A stretch of DNA of 64,000 nt from Streptomyces sp. NBC_00620 (lineage in GTDB: Bacteria; Actinomycetota; Actinomycetes; Streptomycetales; Streptomycetaceae), in contig NZ_JAPENY010000002.1 in NCBI RefSeq assembly GCF_026341825.1, positions 806,001-870,000 of the forward strand. The letters run 5' to 3'. The stretch's first letter is position 1, and each line of letters begins with the position of its first letter. The notes below the pieces were generated by a model. The model had not been told where the DNA came from. It ran no database searches and saw only the letters and a program-made list of their open reading frames with translations. A program made the translations under genes and the position numbers. Below are positions 1 to 8,287 of the stretch, in pieces.

Positions 1-296
1 ACATGGCCGTCGAACTGCACAAGGGGATCCTGCTCGCCCATCACCTGGGGCGGCGGATGGACGCGGGGCGGCTGCGCCCGGAGCAGGTCAGCTTCGGGAA
101 GCTCAACAACGTGCGGGAGGCGATCGAGATCTGCCGGACCGCCCGCACCATTCTCGGCGCCAACGGCATCTCGCTCGAATACCCAGTGATGCGGCACGCC
201 ACGAACCTGGAGTCGGTGCTCACCTATGAGGGCACCGTCGAAATGCATCAACTCGTGCTGGGCAAGGCGCTCACCGGACTCGATGCCTTCCGGTAG
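1..296 (+). CDS. acyl-CoA dehydrogenase (glutaryl-CoA dehydrogenase-like), C-terminal part
   Basis: The reading frame is open from the left edge to a TAG at 294-296, so only the last ~98 residues are present; the ATG at position 3 is internal. The sequence is the C-terminal helical domain of the acyl-CoA dehydrogenase superfamily: the segment 'TILGANGISLEYPVMRHATN' followed by 'LTYEGTVEMHQLVLGKALTG' is typical of glutaryl-CoA/short-chain acyl-CoA dehydrogenases, FAD enzymes that oxidise acyl-CoA thioesters to enoyl-CoA. The substrate cannot be fixed without the missing part. The gene converges on the SepF-like gene and the two share a hairpin terminator. Confidence 0.88.
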   Translation, partial: MAVELHKGILLAHHLGRRMDAGRLRPEQVSFGKLNNVREAIEICRTARTILGANGISLEYPVMRHATNLESVLTYEGTVEMHQLVLGKALTGLDAFR

Positions 297-336
297 GAAC
301 TCGCAACCCCGGAAGAACCCGCAAGGACCCCGGCAA

Positions 337-361
337 GGCAGGGCCGGTGAGCGGCCCTGCC
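337..361. terminator. bidirectional hairpin terminator
   Basis: A perfect 10-bp inverted repeat (GGCAGGGCCG at 337-346 against CGGCCCTGCC at 352-361) has a 5-base loop. It lies between the stop of the dehydrogenase and the stop of the convergent SepF-like gene and could serve both. No U-tract follows, which is usual in this genus. Confidence 0.6.
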
Positions 362-802
362 TCAGCTCTGGTTGAAGAAACCGTCCTGCGGACGGCTCGC
401 GGCCTCGCCGCTGACGATCTCCGTGTTGGCAGGGGTCAGCAGGAAGACGCGGGTGGCGACCCGTTCGATCGTGCCGCGCAGGCCGAAGGTCAGACCGGCC
501 GCGAAGTCCACCACGCGCTTGGCGTCGGCGGGTTCCATGGCCGTGAGGTTGATGATGACCGGGACGCCGTCCCGGAAGAGTTCGCCGATTCCACGTGCGT
601 CCCGGAAGCTGTCCGGGGTGACCGTGCCGATCCGGCGGCCCTTTTCCTCCGCCGTCTCGGACGCGACCTTCACACGAGGGTCGGTGACCCAGGCATCGCC
701 GGCCGCCTGGCCCTCGGCGTAGTTGTCGTCGTCGTAGTAACGCTCGTCATCGTTGTCGTCGACGAGGCCAAGCCAGGCACTCGCCTTGCGCACCGATCCC
801 AT
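362..802 (-). CDS. sflA: SepF-like cell division protein
   Basis: A 146-residue SepF-family protein. An acidic, Asp/Tyr-rich N-terminal segment (residues ~14-30) precedes the compact SepF fold: 'DSFRDARGIGELFRDGVPVIINL', then 'DAKRVVDFAAGLTFGLRGTIERVATRVFLLTPANTEIV'. SepF proteins bind FtsZ and the membrane and help organise the Z-ring. Streptomyces encodes SepF in the dcw cluster plus the paralogues SflA and SflB, which affect septation in aerial hyphae. The absence of dcw neighbours and the conserved context point to SflA rather than SepF; that assignment is from memory. The ATG at 802 has a strong GAGGAGG site. Confidence 0.8.
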   Translation of the reverse strand: MGSVRKASAWLGLVDDNDDERYYDDDNYAEGQAAGDAWVTDPRVKVASETAEEKGRRIGTVTPDSFRDARGIGELFRDGVPVIINLTAMEPADAKRVVDFAAGLTFGLRGTIERVATRVFLLTPANTEIVSGEAASRPQDGFFNQS

Positions 803-1092
803 GGACGCCTCCTCTCACAGCGGTCTTTCTTGCTTTCCGCATCCCCATGGTCGTCCATGATGCGGATGTCGCGCCAAGTGGATAGACGCCGCGCGGGGGT
901 TTCGTGACGGTACTGGTGCACAGCGAATACGTCGAGAGCCCGCGTTTCCCAAGGGTCTTGCTGTGTACGGCTGCTGACTAGGAGTGAAATATGATTCTTC
1001 ACGGCGTATGGGTGACGGGCGGTGCGTACGGGTGAACGGGGTGATCGATACGATGCCGCAGCTCAACGTCGTACAGGTCACGGGGGAGTGTC

Positions 1093-2286
1093 GTGTTCGG
1101 AATAGTCAGGCCCTGCCGGCACCGTCTCGGTGAGGGGCTGAAGACCCAGTGGATGGCGCATTTGTGCGGGCTGTGCCTCGCGCTGCGCGGGGACCACGGT
1201 CAGTTCGCCAGGGTCGTCACGAACTATGACGGCCTGCTGGTCTCGGTTTTGACGGAGGCTCAGGCCGCGCGCGCCACCGGGGGGCGGCGTACGGCGGGGC
1301 CCTGTCCCTTGCGCGGTATGCGCACCGCGTCCGTCGCGCAGGGCGAGGGCGCACGGCTCGCCGCCGCCGTCTCGCTGGTGCTGGCGTCGGCCAAGGTGCG
1401 CGATCACGTGGCGGACGGGGACGGGCTGTTGGCGCGCAAGCCGGTGGCGCTCGCCGCGCGCCGGGTCGCCAGGAGCTGGGGGCGCGCCGGTGCGCGTACC
1501 GGTTCGGCAGTCGGGTTCGACACCGCGGTGCTGGTCGACGCCGTGGACCGGCAGATCGGTGTCGAGGCGCTGGCCGGGCTCGGGACGCCGCTTCTGACGG
1601 TCACCGAGCCGACCGAGACCGCGACCGCCGCGGCCTTCGCGCACACCGCAGTCCTCGCCGGGCGACCGGGCAACGCCATGCCGCTCGCCGAGGCCGGGCG
1701 GCTCTTCGGACGGCTCGCGCATCTCCTGGATGCCGTGGAGGACAGGGAAACTGACGCCGCGTCGGGCGCCTGGAATCCGCTGACGGCCACCGGGACCTCG
1801 CTCGTGGAGGCGCGGCGGCTCGCGGACGACGCGCTGCACGGGATACGGCTGGCGCTGCGTGAGGTCGAATTCAGCGACGGCAGGCTCGCGCACACGCTGC
1901 TCGCGCACGAGCTGCGGAACTCCGTGGACCGCGCCTTCGGTACGAGCTCGTGCTCACACCGGTCGCATCAGGCCGATGTATACGGTCCGCCGACCGGACC
2001 GTACGCGCCGCCCGGCGGCCCGGGCGGACCGCCGCTTCCCCCGGAGCCGCCGCACCGCGACCGGCGCGGGCTCATCGTGGGCTGCCTGGTGTGGGCGGGG
2101 CTGGCCTGTACGTGCCAGATGTGCTGCGGCGAGTACGAGGACCCGTGGAGCCGGGAGCGCAGGGAAGGGCTCTGCAGTCAGTGCGACTGCGACTGCAGTG
2201 GGTGCGGTGACTGTTGCGAGTGCGGTGACTGCTGCGGCAATTGCTGCGACGGGTGCGACTGCGGGTGTGACTGCGGCGGCTGCTGA
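1093..2286 (+). CDS. DUF5685 family protein with Cys-rich C-terminal tail
   Basis: A 397-residue protein starting at GTG with GGGGGAG five bases upstream. Residues 1-310 match DUF5685 (N-terminal 'MFGIVRPCRHRLGEGLK' and 'MAHLCGLCLALRGDHGQ'); the family function is not established. The N-terminal cysteines (CxxC at ~27-30) suggest metal or cofactor binding. A Pro/Gly linker (~315-340) leads to a short hydrophobic stretch containing CTCQMCC, then an Asp/Gly/Cys tail with 17 cysteines in the last 37 residues. It diverges from the SepF-like gene across a 290-bp intergenic region in which I see no further gene. Confidence 0.8.
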   Translation: MFGIVRPCRHRLGEGLKTQWMAHLCGLCLALRGDHGQFARVVTNYDGLLVSVLTEAQAARATGGRRTAGPCPLRGMRTASVAQGEGARLAAAVSLVLASAKVRDHVADGDGLLARKPVALAARRVARSWGRAGARTGSAVGFDTAVLVDAVDRQIGVEALAGLGTPLLTVTEPTETATAAAFAHTAVLAGRPGNAMPLAEAGRLFGRLAHLLDAVEDRETDAASGAWNPLTATGTSLVEARRLADDALHGIRLALREVEFSDGRLAHTLLAHELRNSVDRAFGTSSCSHRSHQADVYGPPTGPYAPPGGPGGPPLPPEPPHRDRRGLIVGCLVWAGLACTCQMCCGEYEDPWSRERREGLCSQCDCDCSGCGDCCECGDCCGNCCDGCDCGCDCGGC

Positions 2287-2291
2287 GGGTG

Positions 2292-2324
2292 GGTTCCGTC
2301 CCGTCACGTGTACGGGACGGAACC
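2292..2324. terminator. hairpin terminator between convergent genes
   Basis: A perfect 13-bp inverted repeat (GGTTCCGTCCCGT at 2292-2304, ACGGGACGGAACC at 2312-2324) with a 7-base loop sits between the DUF5685 stop and the stop of the minus-strand binding-protein gene, so it can serve both. Confidence 0.7.
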
Positions 2325-2348
2325 TGGGTTCGTCGGGAAGCGGCCGCC

Positions 2349-3311
2349 TCAGTCCTTGATCTCCTGCGGTGAGATCTCCGACTTCTCGATCTCCGAGCCG
2401 GTCGTGCCCCACTTCTTGAGGATCTTGTCGTACGTCCCGTCCGCGATGAGTTCGTTCACCGCGGCCTGGAAGGCGGGCGCCAGCTTCGTGCCCTTCTTGA
2501 AGGCGAAGCCGACGTCGAGGCGGTGGTACTCGCTGAGGAACTTCACGCCCTCCTGGTGGGCGACCGCGTAGCGCAGGCCGTTGATCGTGCTCATCACGAT
2601 GTCGCTGCGGCCCTGTTGCAGCGAGGACCAGATCGCGCCCTGCTCGCTGTAGGTCTGCACCTTGTACGCGTCCTTGCCGGCGTCCGTGCAGACCTTCTTG
2701 TTGTCCTCCAGGGTCGCCTCGAAGGTCGTGCCCGCGGCGGTCGCGACGTTCAGGCCGCACAGCTGCTTCAGGTCGGTGATCTTCGTGAGTTTGCTGTCGT
2801 CGCGGGTGGCGAAGCCCTGGCCGTCGTTGATGTAGGTGACGAAGTCGATGGTCTTGCGGCGCTCGTCGGTCACGCCGAAGTTGCCGATGCCGAGGTCGTA
2901 CTTGCCGCTGTCGAGGGCCGGCAGGATCGCCTCGAAGCTCGCGGCCTCGTAGTCCAGCTTGATGCCGAGGGTCTTCGCGACCGCGTTGGCGAAGTCGACG
3001 TCCTGGCCGGCGAGGGTCTTGCCGTCCTCCAGGTACGAGGTGCCCGGCGGCTGACCGGAGACGCTGACCGCGATGCTGAGACCGGTGGTCCCGGAGGGCA
3101 GCAACTTGGCCGCCGCCGCGTCCTTCTTGACGGACGAGAGCACGTCCGCCGTGGGGATTCCGTCGTTGTTGACCGCGGCCTGGGCGTCGGTTCCGCCGGA
3201 GCCCGTGCTTCCCGAGTCACCGGAACCGCACGCCGTGAGCAGCAGCGCCGCGGAGGTGACCAGGGCAAAGGGGATGAAATGGCGACTACGGGGTCGCGAG
3301 GGCGTACTCAT
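2349..3311 (-). CDS. polar amino-acid ABC transporter substrate-binding lipoprotein
   Basis: A 320-residue extracellular solute-binding protein of family 3 (PF00497). The N-terminus has basic residues, a hydrophobic stretch and the lipobox LTAC, so it should be exported and lipid-anchored. A Gly/Ser linker follows, then the bilobed fold with 'LAGQDVDFANAVAKTLGIKL', 'LDSGKYDLGIGNFGVTDERR' and 'LKQLCGLNVATAAGTTFEA'. It is transcribed divergently from the permease gene at 3826 and probably feeds the same transporter, because the locus contains two binding proteins and only one ATPase. A 23-codon leader peptide of sulfur type lies ~205 bp upstream on the same strand. Confidence 0.9.
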   Translation of the reverse strand: MSTPSRPRSRHFIPFALVTSAALLLTACGSGDSGSTGSGGTDAQAAVNNDGIPTADVLSSVKKDAAAAKLLPSGTTGLSIAVSVSGQPPGTSYLEDGKTLAGQDVDFANAVAKTLGIKLDYEAASFEAILPALDSGKYDLGIGNFGVTDERRKTIDFVTYINDGQGFATRDDSKLTKITDLKQLCGLNVATAAGTTFEATLEDNKKVCTDAGKDAYKVQTYSEQGAIWSSLQQGRSDIVMSTINGLRYAVAHQEGVKFLSEYHRLDVGFAFKKGTKLAPAFQAAVNELIADGTYDKILKKWGTTGSEIEKSEISPQEIKD

Positions 3312-3515
3312 GGCGTACGGATCTCCTGAGCAGGCGTAAGGCAGACGGAAGACAGGGAGAAGGCAGGCAGGGGGCAGCCGGGAAAAGCGGCGGGAAAAGT
3401 GAGTTCTGTGCGCGAGGGGAGCGCGGGAAACGCGTGTGAAGGCGTGGGCATCGGCGCTCAGACGGCGCCGGAGAAAAGCAGAAAGCGCCCGTCAGAGGGG
3501 GCGCCAGAGGTCAGC

Positions 3516-3587
3516 TCAACAGGAAGAGGACCACACTCGACCGAAGTCGATGTGGGAGCGCGTGACCAGCCACTGCTGCGAATGCAT
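3516..3587 (-). CDS. putative sulfur-type leader peptide (23 aa)
   Basis: A 23-codon minus-strand frame starts at ATG (3587-3585), ends at TGA (3518-3516), and has Cys as its last residue. The core LVTRSHIDFGRVWSSSC fits the pattern of short actinobacterial leader peptides found upstream of sulfur-assimilation and sulfur-uptake genes (L-V-x-R-x-H-x-D-[LF]-x-R-V-x-S-x-x-C). No Shine-Dalgarno site precedes the ATG. A -35/-10-like pair (TTGACG, 17 bp, TCCACT) ends seven bases before it, which fits a leaderless transcript. It precedes the binding-protein gene at 2349-3311. Control by Cys-codon attenuation is inferred from the family; no terminator/antiterminator pair was worked out. Confidence 0.55.
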   Translation of the reverse strand: MHSQQWLVTRSHIDFGRVWSSSC

Positions 3588-3593
3588 GGGGCA

Positions 3594-3622
3594 AGTGGAA
3601 CAGGCATCCGTTTCCGCGTCAA
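3594..3622 (-). promoter_or_regulatory. candidate promoter of leader peptide and binding-protein gene
   Basis: On the minus strand, TTGACG (3622-3617) and TCCACT (3599-3594) are separated by 17 bp and placed so that transcription would start at or next to the leader ATG. The -35 is close to consensus; the -10 is weak. Confidence 0.4.
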
Positions 3623-3825
3623 CTGACATGAGACGTAGCGCTCACAGTGTGGACACCCTTGACAGGGACGGGAAACGCCCCCGTACTCTCGACGGACGGC
3701 CATGCTGAGGGGCTCGGCCGTGGTGCGTCCTCGTGGCGCGCCGTGTGGTCCGTACGGTCCCTGTGGCCGTGCGGCCCGTGTGAAGGCACCACCGTGTTCG
3801 ACTCGACGCATCACGGAGCCTTCGC

Positions 3826-4671
3826 ATGTCCTCCGACACCCTTACCAAGGTGGCCGCACCGGAAGATGCGGTGCCTTTGCGCATCGTCCCGCAGCGCCGC
3901 CTGGGCCAGTGGACCGCCGCCGTCGTCGTCCTGGTCCTGCTCGGGCTCGCCCTCAACTCCGTAGTGCGCAATGACGCGTTCCAGTGGGACGTCGTGGGCG
4001 ACTACTTCACGACCGCCGCGGTCCTGCGCGGACTCTGGCTCACCCTCTGGCTGACCGCGCTCGTGATGGCGCTCGGCTTCGCCCTCGGCACCCTGCTCGC
4101 CGCGTTCCGGCTCTCCACCAACCCCGTGCTGCGGGCGGTGAGTTGGGGATACGTCTGGCTGTTCCGGTCGATGCCGATCCTGGTGCAGTTGCTGTTCTGG
4201 TTCAACATCGGAGTGCTGTACCCGGAGATCCTCGGGATCAAGACGGTGAACCTGCTCGGCCCGGTCACCGTCGCCATCGTCGGCCTCACCCTGCACGAGG
4301 CCGCGTACGCCGCCGAGGTGGTGCGCGGCGGCATCCTCTCCGTCGACCGCGGCCAGATCGAGGCCGCGCAGGCGCTCGGGCTGAGCCGCTGGCGCCGCTG
4401 GTGGAAGATCGTGCTGCCGCAGGCGATGCGCTCCATCGTGCCGCCGGCCGGGAACATGCTGATCGGCACCCTCAAGGGCACCTCCATCGTCAGCGTCATC
4501 GCCGTACAGGACCTGCTCTACTCGGTCCAGCTCGTCTACCACCGCACCTACCAGGTCATGCCCCTGCTGATGGTGGCCACCCTCTGGTACGTCATCGTCA
4601 CCTCGGTGCTCAGCGTCGGCCAGTACTACGTGGAGCGGCACTATGCGCGCGGTTCGGAGCGCACCCGATGA
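3826..4671 (+). CDS. amino-acid ABC transporter permease
   Basis: A 281-residue inner-membrane permease of the His/Glu/Gln/Arg/opine family. An N-terminal cytoplasmic segment and first membrane span precede the conserved 'LRGLWLTLWLTALVMALGFALG' entry. 'FRSMPILVQLLFWFN' and the EAA loop 'EAAQALGLSRWRRWWKIVLPQAMR' contact the ATPase. It resembles the permease at 6575, so the two probably form a heterodimer. Its TGA overlaps the ATG of the next gene (ATGA), indicating translational coupling. Confidence 0.92.
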   Translation: MSSDTLTKVAAPEDAVPLRIVPQRRLGQWTAAVVVLVLLGLALNSVVRNDAFQWDVVGDYFTTAAVLRGLWLTLWLTALVMALGFALGTLLAAFRLSTNPVLRAVSWGYVWLFRSMPILVQLLFWFNIGVLYPEILGIKTVNLLGPVTVAIVGLTLHEAAYAAEVVRGGILSVDRGQIEAAQALGLSRWRRWWKIVLPQAMRSIVPPAGNMLIGTLKGTSIVSVIAVQDLLYSVQLVYHRTYQVMPLLMVATLWYVIVTSVLSVGQYYVERHYARGSERTR

Positions 4672-6485
4672 GCGCCGGGCGGCCCTCGCTGGTGATCGTG
4701 GGCGCCGGGCCGCGGGGGACCGGTGTCCTGGAGCGGATCGCCGCCAACCTGCCTGAGCTGTACGGCGATTCGGGGTCGCAAGGCGCGCAGGGCTCGGTGG
4801 GCTCCGGGAGTTTCGGGGGCTCCGAGGGTTTCGACATCCATCTCGTCGACCCCTATCCGCCGGGCGGCGGGCGCATCTGGCGCGAGGAGCAGTCGTCGCT
4901 GCTGTGGATGAACTCGCAGGCCCAGGACGTCACGATGTTCACCGACGAGACCGTGGCCATGGACGGGCCGGTGCTCGAAGGTCCCACGCTGCACGAGTGG
5001 GCGGGCCTCGACGGGCGGGTCTTCGCGGACCGGCAGCGCCAGGGCACGTACCTGCGCTGGGTGTACGAACGGGCCGTGGACGCCCTGCCTCCGGGCGTCC
5101 GGGTCCAGCACCACCCGCGCCGGGCCCTGCGTGTCGACGGGCCCCGTGGCGGCCGCCAGCAGGTGTGGCTGGAGGGTCGGCCGGAGCCGCTTCTCGCCGA
5201 CCTCGTGGTCCTGGCGCTCGGTCATCTCGACGCCGAACTCGACGACGAGCAGCGGGACTTGGCGGCGTACGCCGAGCGTCACGGGCTGGTGCATCTGCCG
5301 CCGGACTTCACCGCCGACAGTGACCTGTCCGCGCTGGAGGCGGGCGAACCCGTCCTCGTGCGCGGCTTCGGGCTCGCCTTCGTCGACCTGATGGTGCTGC
5401 TGACGGAGGGGCGCGGCGGACGCCATGAGGGGGAGACGTACGTCCCGTCCGGGCGTGAGCCGATCCTGTACGTCGGCTCCCGGCGCGGGGTGCCCTACCA
5501 CTCCAAGATCGGTTACGGCTGGGAGGGTGAACGGCCGCCGCTGCCAAGGTTCTTGGGGCCCGCGGAGATCGACGAACTGCTGGCGCGCCCGGAGGGGTTC
5601 GACTTCCGGCGGGATGTCCAGCCGCTGATCGAGAAGGAGCTGGGGTTCGCGCACTACCACCGGCTGTTCGCGGCACACCCCGAGCGGACGCGGATGGCCT
5701 GGACGGACTTCGAGGAGAAGTACGCGGCCACGGACACCGCCGAGATCCAGGCACTGGTGGCGTCCGCCGTTCCCGACCCCGCCGACCGGCTCGACCTCGC
5801 CGCCCTCGACCACCCGCTGGACGGGGTGCGGTACACCTCGCAGGAGGAACTCCAGAGGGGCCTGCGCGCGTACATCGAAGGCGATCTGACGCAGCGTCAT
5901 GACCCGTCGAACAGCCCGGACCTGGCCGTCTTCCTCGGGCTGCTCTCCGTATACGGTCAGTTGGTCCGGCTCGGTGACATCGGCCCGTGGTGGCACGGCT
6001 TCTTCAGCTATCTCGCGTCGGGGCCGCCCGGGCCTCGGCTGCGGCAGATGCTGGCCCTGTCGCGGGCCGGGATCCTGAGGTTCGTGGGCGCGGACATGAC
6101 GGTCACCGCCGAGGACGGGGTCTTCCGGGCGGGCAGCGCCACGGTGCCGGACGCGACGGTCGAGGCCCGCGCGCTCGTCGAGGCACGGCTGCCGCACCCC
6201 ACGGTCGAGCGCACCAGCGACTCGCTGCTGCGTGAGCTGTACGCCGACGGGGCCGCCGCGACCCCCGAAGGGCTGCTCGCCGTGGACCCCTCCGACGGGC
6301 GGGTCCTGGACCGCTCCGGCACCCCGCACCCCCGGCGTTTCGCGCTCGGCCCGCACACCGACGCCCGCGGCTCGGGGGCGTTCACCCGGCCGCGTACCGG
6401 AGGTCCGGCCTTCCGGCAGAACGACGCGGCGGCGCGTGCCGTGCTGGCGTTCCTGCGCGCGCTGTCCTGTCGGGCCGCGGCCTGA
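4668..6485 (+). CDS. FAD/NAD(P)-binding protein
   Basis: A 605-residue protein starting at the ATG that overlaps the upstream stop. The first ~25 residues hold a Rossmann dinucleotide-binding motif (VIVGAGPRGTGVLERI), followed by an acidic residue at the end of the second strand (HLVDPYPPGGGRIW). The architecture matches the FAD-NAD(P)-binding family (PF13454), whose members oxidise or reduce small molecules; most are uncharacterised. A low-complexity Gly/Ser insertion lies at residues ~38-52. The gene is embedded between two permease genes, so it probably acts on the imported compound or primes it for the downstream flavin monooxygenases. The substrate is unknown. Confidence 0.8.
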   Translation: MSAGRPSLVIVGAGPRGTGVLERIAANLPELYGDSGSQGAQGSVGSGSFGGSEGFDIHLVDPYPPGGGRIWREEQSSLLWMNSQAQDVTMFTDETVAMDGPVLEGPTLHEWAGLDGRVFADRQRQGTYLRWVYERAVDALPPGVRVQHHPRRALRVDGPRGGRQQVWLEGRPEPLLADLVVLALGHLDAELDDEQRDLAAYAERHGLVHLPPDFTADSDLSALEAGEPVLVRGFGLAFVDLMVLLTEGRGGRHEGETYVPSGREPILYVGSRRGVPYHSKIGYGWEGERPPLPRFLGPAEIDELLARPEGFDFRRDVQPLIEKELGFAHYHRLFAAHPERTRMAWTDFEEKYAATDTAEIQALVASAVPDPADRLDLAALDHPLDGVRYTSQEELQRGLRAYIEGDLTQRHDPSNSPDLAVFLGLLSVYGQLVRLGDIGPWWHGFFSYLASGPPGPRLRQMLALSRAGILRFVGADMTVTAEDGVFRAGSATVPDATVEARALVEARLPHPTVERTSDSLLRELYADGAAATPEGLLAVDPSDGRVLDRSGTPHPRRFALGPHTDARGSGAFTRPRTGGPAFRQNDAAARAVLAFLRALSCRAAA

Positions 6486-6574
6486 AGTTCCGGCCCTTAC
6501 GCCGTAGTTCGGACCATTCCACCGCACCCGCCCGGCGTTCCGCTCATGTCCCATCACGCCCCCGAGGAACCCCC

Positions 6575-7456
6575 ATGTCTCTGACCAGTGATCCACCCCG
6601 CACCAAAACGGCCCCCGAACCGGAGGATCTCGGCGCGCTCACGGTGGTGCCTGTCCGGCACCCCTGGCGCTGGGCCGCCGTCGTCGCGACCGCCGTACTG
6701 CTCGCGCAGTTCGCGCACGGGCTTGTCACCAACGCCGGCTGGGAATGGGAGGTGTTCGCCGACTACTTCGCGGCGGACGTGGTTCTCAAGGCCGTCTGGG
6801 TCACGCTCCAACTCACCTTCTACGGCACGGCGTTGGGCTTCGCGCTCGGCATCGTGCTGGCCTTCATGCGGCTGTCGCAGAGCCGGTTCCTCAAGGCCGT
6901 CGCCTTCGGCTATGTCTGGGCGTTCCGGTCGATCCCGCTCATCGTCCAGCTCTTGTTCTGGTTCAACCTGGCCTACCTGTACCCGGAGTTGCAGTTCGGG
7001 ATCCCCTTCGGGCCGGGGTTCTTCTCCTTCGACACGATGGGCCTGGTCGGGGCGATGAGCGCGGCCGTGCTGGGACTGGCCCTGCACCAGGCCGCGTATG
7101 CCGCGGAGATCGTGCGCGGGGGCGTACTGGCCGTGGACGGTGGGCAACTGGATGCGGCGGCCGCGCTGGGCATCCCGAAGCTGCGGCAGATCCGGCGGAT
7201 CGTGCTGCCGCAGGCGATGCGCTCGATCCTGCCGAACGCCGCCAACGAGGTGATCTCCCTCTTCAAGGGAACCTCCATCGTCTCCGTCATGGCGATCGGC
7301 GAACTCTTCTACCAAGTCCAGGTCATCTACGGGCGCAACGGCAGGGTCGTACCCCTCCTGATGGTCGCCACCGCCTGGTACATCCTCCTGACCAGCGCAC
7401 TCTCCGTCCTCCAGTACTACGTCGAACGTCACTACGCCAAGGGAGCCGTCCGATGA
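6575..7456 (+). CDS. amino-acid ABC transporter permease (second)
   Basis: A 293-residue permease of the same family as the one at 3826 (shared 'AFRSIPLIVQLLFWFNLAYLYPE' and EAA loop 'DAAAALGIPKLRQIRRIVLPQAMRS'). A cytoplasmic N-terminus (~35 residues) is followed by several membrane spans and the ABC2-type inner-membrane domain. The ATG at 6575 follows a GAGG site. Its stop overlaps the ATPase start by four bases. With the other permease it would form the translocation pore. Confidence 0.92.
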   Translation: MSLTSDPPRTKTAPEPEDLGALTVVPVRHPWRWAAVVATAVLLAQFAHGLVTNAGWEWEVFADYFAADVVLKAVWVTLQLTFYGTALGFALGIVLAFMRLSQSRFLKAVAFGYVWAFRSIPLIVQLLFWFNLAYLYPELQFGIPFGPGFFSFDTMGLVGAMSAAVLGLALHQAAYAAEIVRGGVLAVDGGQLDAAAALGIPKLRQIRRIVLPQAMRSILPNAANEVISLFKGTSIVSVMAIGELFYQVQVIYGRNGRVVPLLMVATAWYILLTSALSVLQYYVERHYAKGAVR

Positions 7457-8229
7457 GCGCGCCCACGAACTCCGCCATGGTCGACATCAAGTCCGTCCAC
7501 AAGAGCTTCGGTTCGCTGGAAGTGCTCAAGGGGGTCGACCTCGAAGTGCGGACCGGAGAGGTCACCGTCGTCCTCGGCCCGTCCGGGTCCGGCAAGTCGA
7601 CCCTGCTGCGCACCATCAACCACCTGGAGAAGGTCGACCAGGGCTGGATCAGCGTCGACGGCACCCTCGTCGGCTACCGGCGCTCCGGCGACAAGCTGTA
7701 CGAGCTGCGCGAGCGCGAGATCCTCAAGCAGCGCACGCAGATCGGCTTCGTCTTCCAGAACTTCAACCTCTTCCCGCACCTCACCGTGCTGGACAACATC
7801 GTCGAGGCGCCGGTCTCCGCGCTGAAGCGGCCCCGCAAGGACGCCGTCGAGACCGCGCGGAAACTGCTCGAGCGGGTCGGGCTCTCCGACAAGGCCGACG
7901 CCTACCCCAAGCAGCTCTCCGGCGGTCAGCAGCAGCGGGTCGCCATCGCCCGCGCGCTCGCCCTGGAACCGAAGCTGCTGCTCTTCGACGAGCCGACCTC
8001 CGCGCTCGACCCCGAGCTGGTCGGCGAAGTCCTCGACGTCATCAAGGACTTGGCCCACCAGGGCACCACGATGATCGTGGTCACGCACGAGATCGGCTTC
8101 GCCCGAGAGGTCGCCGACACCGTTGTCTTCATGGACGACGGCCGCGTCGTCGAGCAGGGCGCCCCCGGCGACGTACTCGACAAGCCGCAGCACGAACGGA
8201 CCCGGGCGTTTCTGTCCAAGGTCCTCTGA
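7453..8229 (+). CDS. amino-acid ABC transporter ATP-binding protein
   Basis: A 258-residue ATPase with all expected motifs: Walker A GPSGSGKST (residues ~36-44), Q-loop in 'VFQNFNLFPHLTVLDN', signature LSGGQQQR, Walker B LLLFDEPTSALD, and H-loop VTHE. It belongs to the GlnQ/HisP polar amino-acid class. An insertion after the Q-loop region ('VGYRRSGDKLYELREREILKQ') is seen in many actinobacterial members. It is the only ATPase in the locus and must serve both permeases and both binding proteins. Confidence 0.95.
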   Translation: MSAPTNSAMVDIKSVHKSFGSLEVLKGVDLEVRTGEVTVVLGPSGSGKSTLLRTINHLEKVDQGWISVDGTLVGYRRSGDKLYELREREILKQRTQIGFVFQNFNLFPHLTVLDNIVEAPVSALKRPRKDAVETARKLLERVGLSDKADAYPKQLSGGQQQRVAIARALALEPKLLLFDEPTSALDPELVGEVLDVIKDLAHQGTTMIVVTHEIGFAREVADTVVFMDDGRVVEQGAPGDVLDKPQHERTRAFLSKVL

Positions 8230-8287
8230 AGCCCCGTTTCTTCTGGAACGGCTCTTGAAATCCCTTAACACTCATAGGAGTTCGCCC

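Larger units (their letters stand above)
3312..3825. other. 514-bp divergent intergenic region
   Basis: This region separates the minus-strand binding-protein gene from the plus-strand transporter/monooxygenase operon. It holds the leader peptide and its promoter candidate. For the plus strand, TTGACA at 3659-3664 followed about 18-19 bp later by TACTCT (3684-3689) is a possible promoter for the permease operon. The rest has no credible coding frame; longer frames here show no codon-position bias. Confidence 0.5.

Noticed and set aside
3552..3708. Plus-strand short frame containing HCCECM as a possible Cys-rich leader for the permease operon
   Set aside because: No ribosome site; the plausible plus-strand promoter lies inside it, and the minus-strand peptide on the same DNA has a much better family match.
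3984..4667. Long plus-strand frame extending the FAD/NAD(P)-binding protein upstream
   Set aside because: It lies out of frame over the permease gene and reads as Arg/Ala-rich shadow sequence; the ATGA overlap at 4668 gives the natural start.
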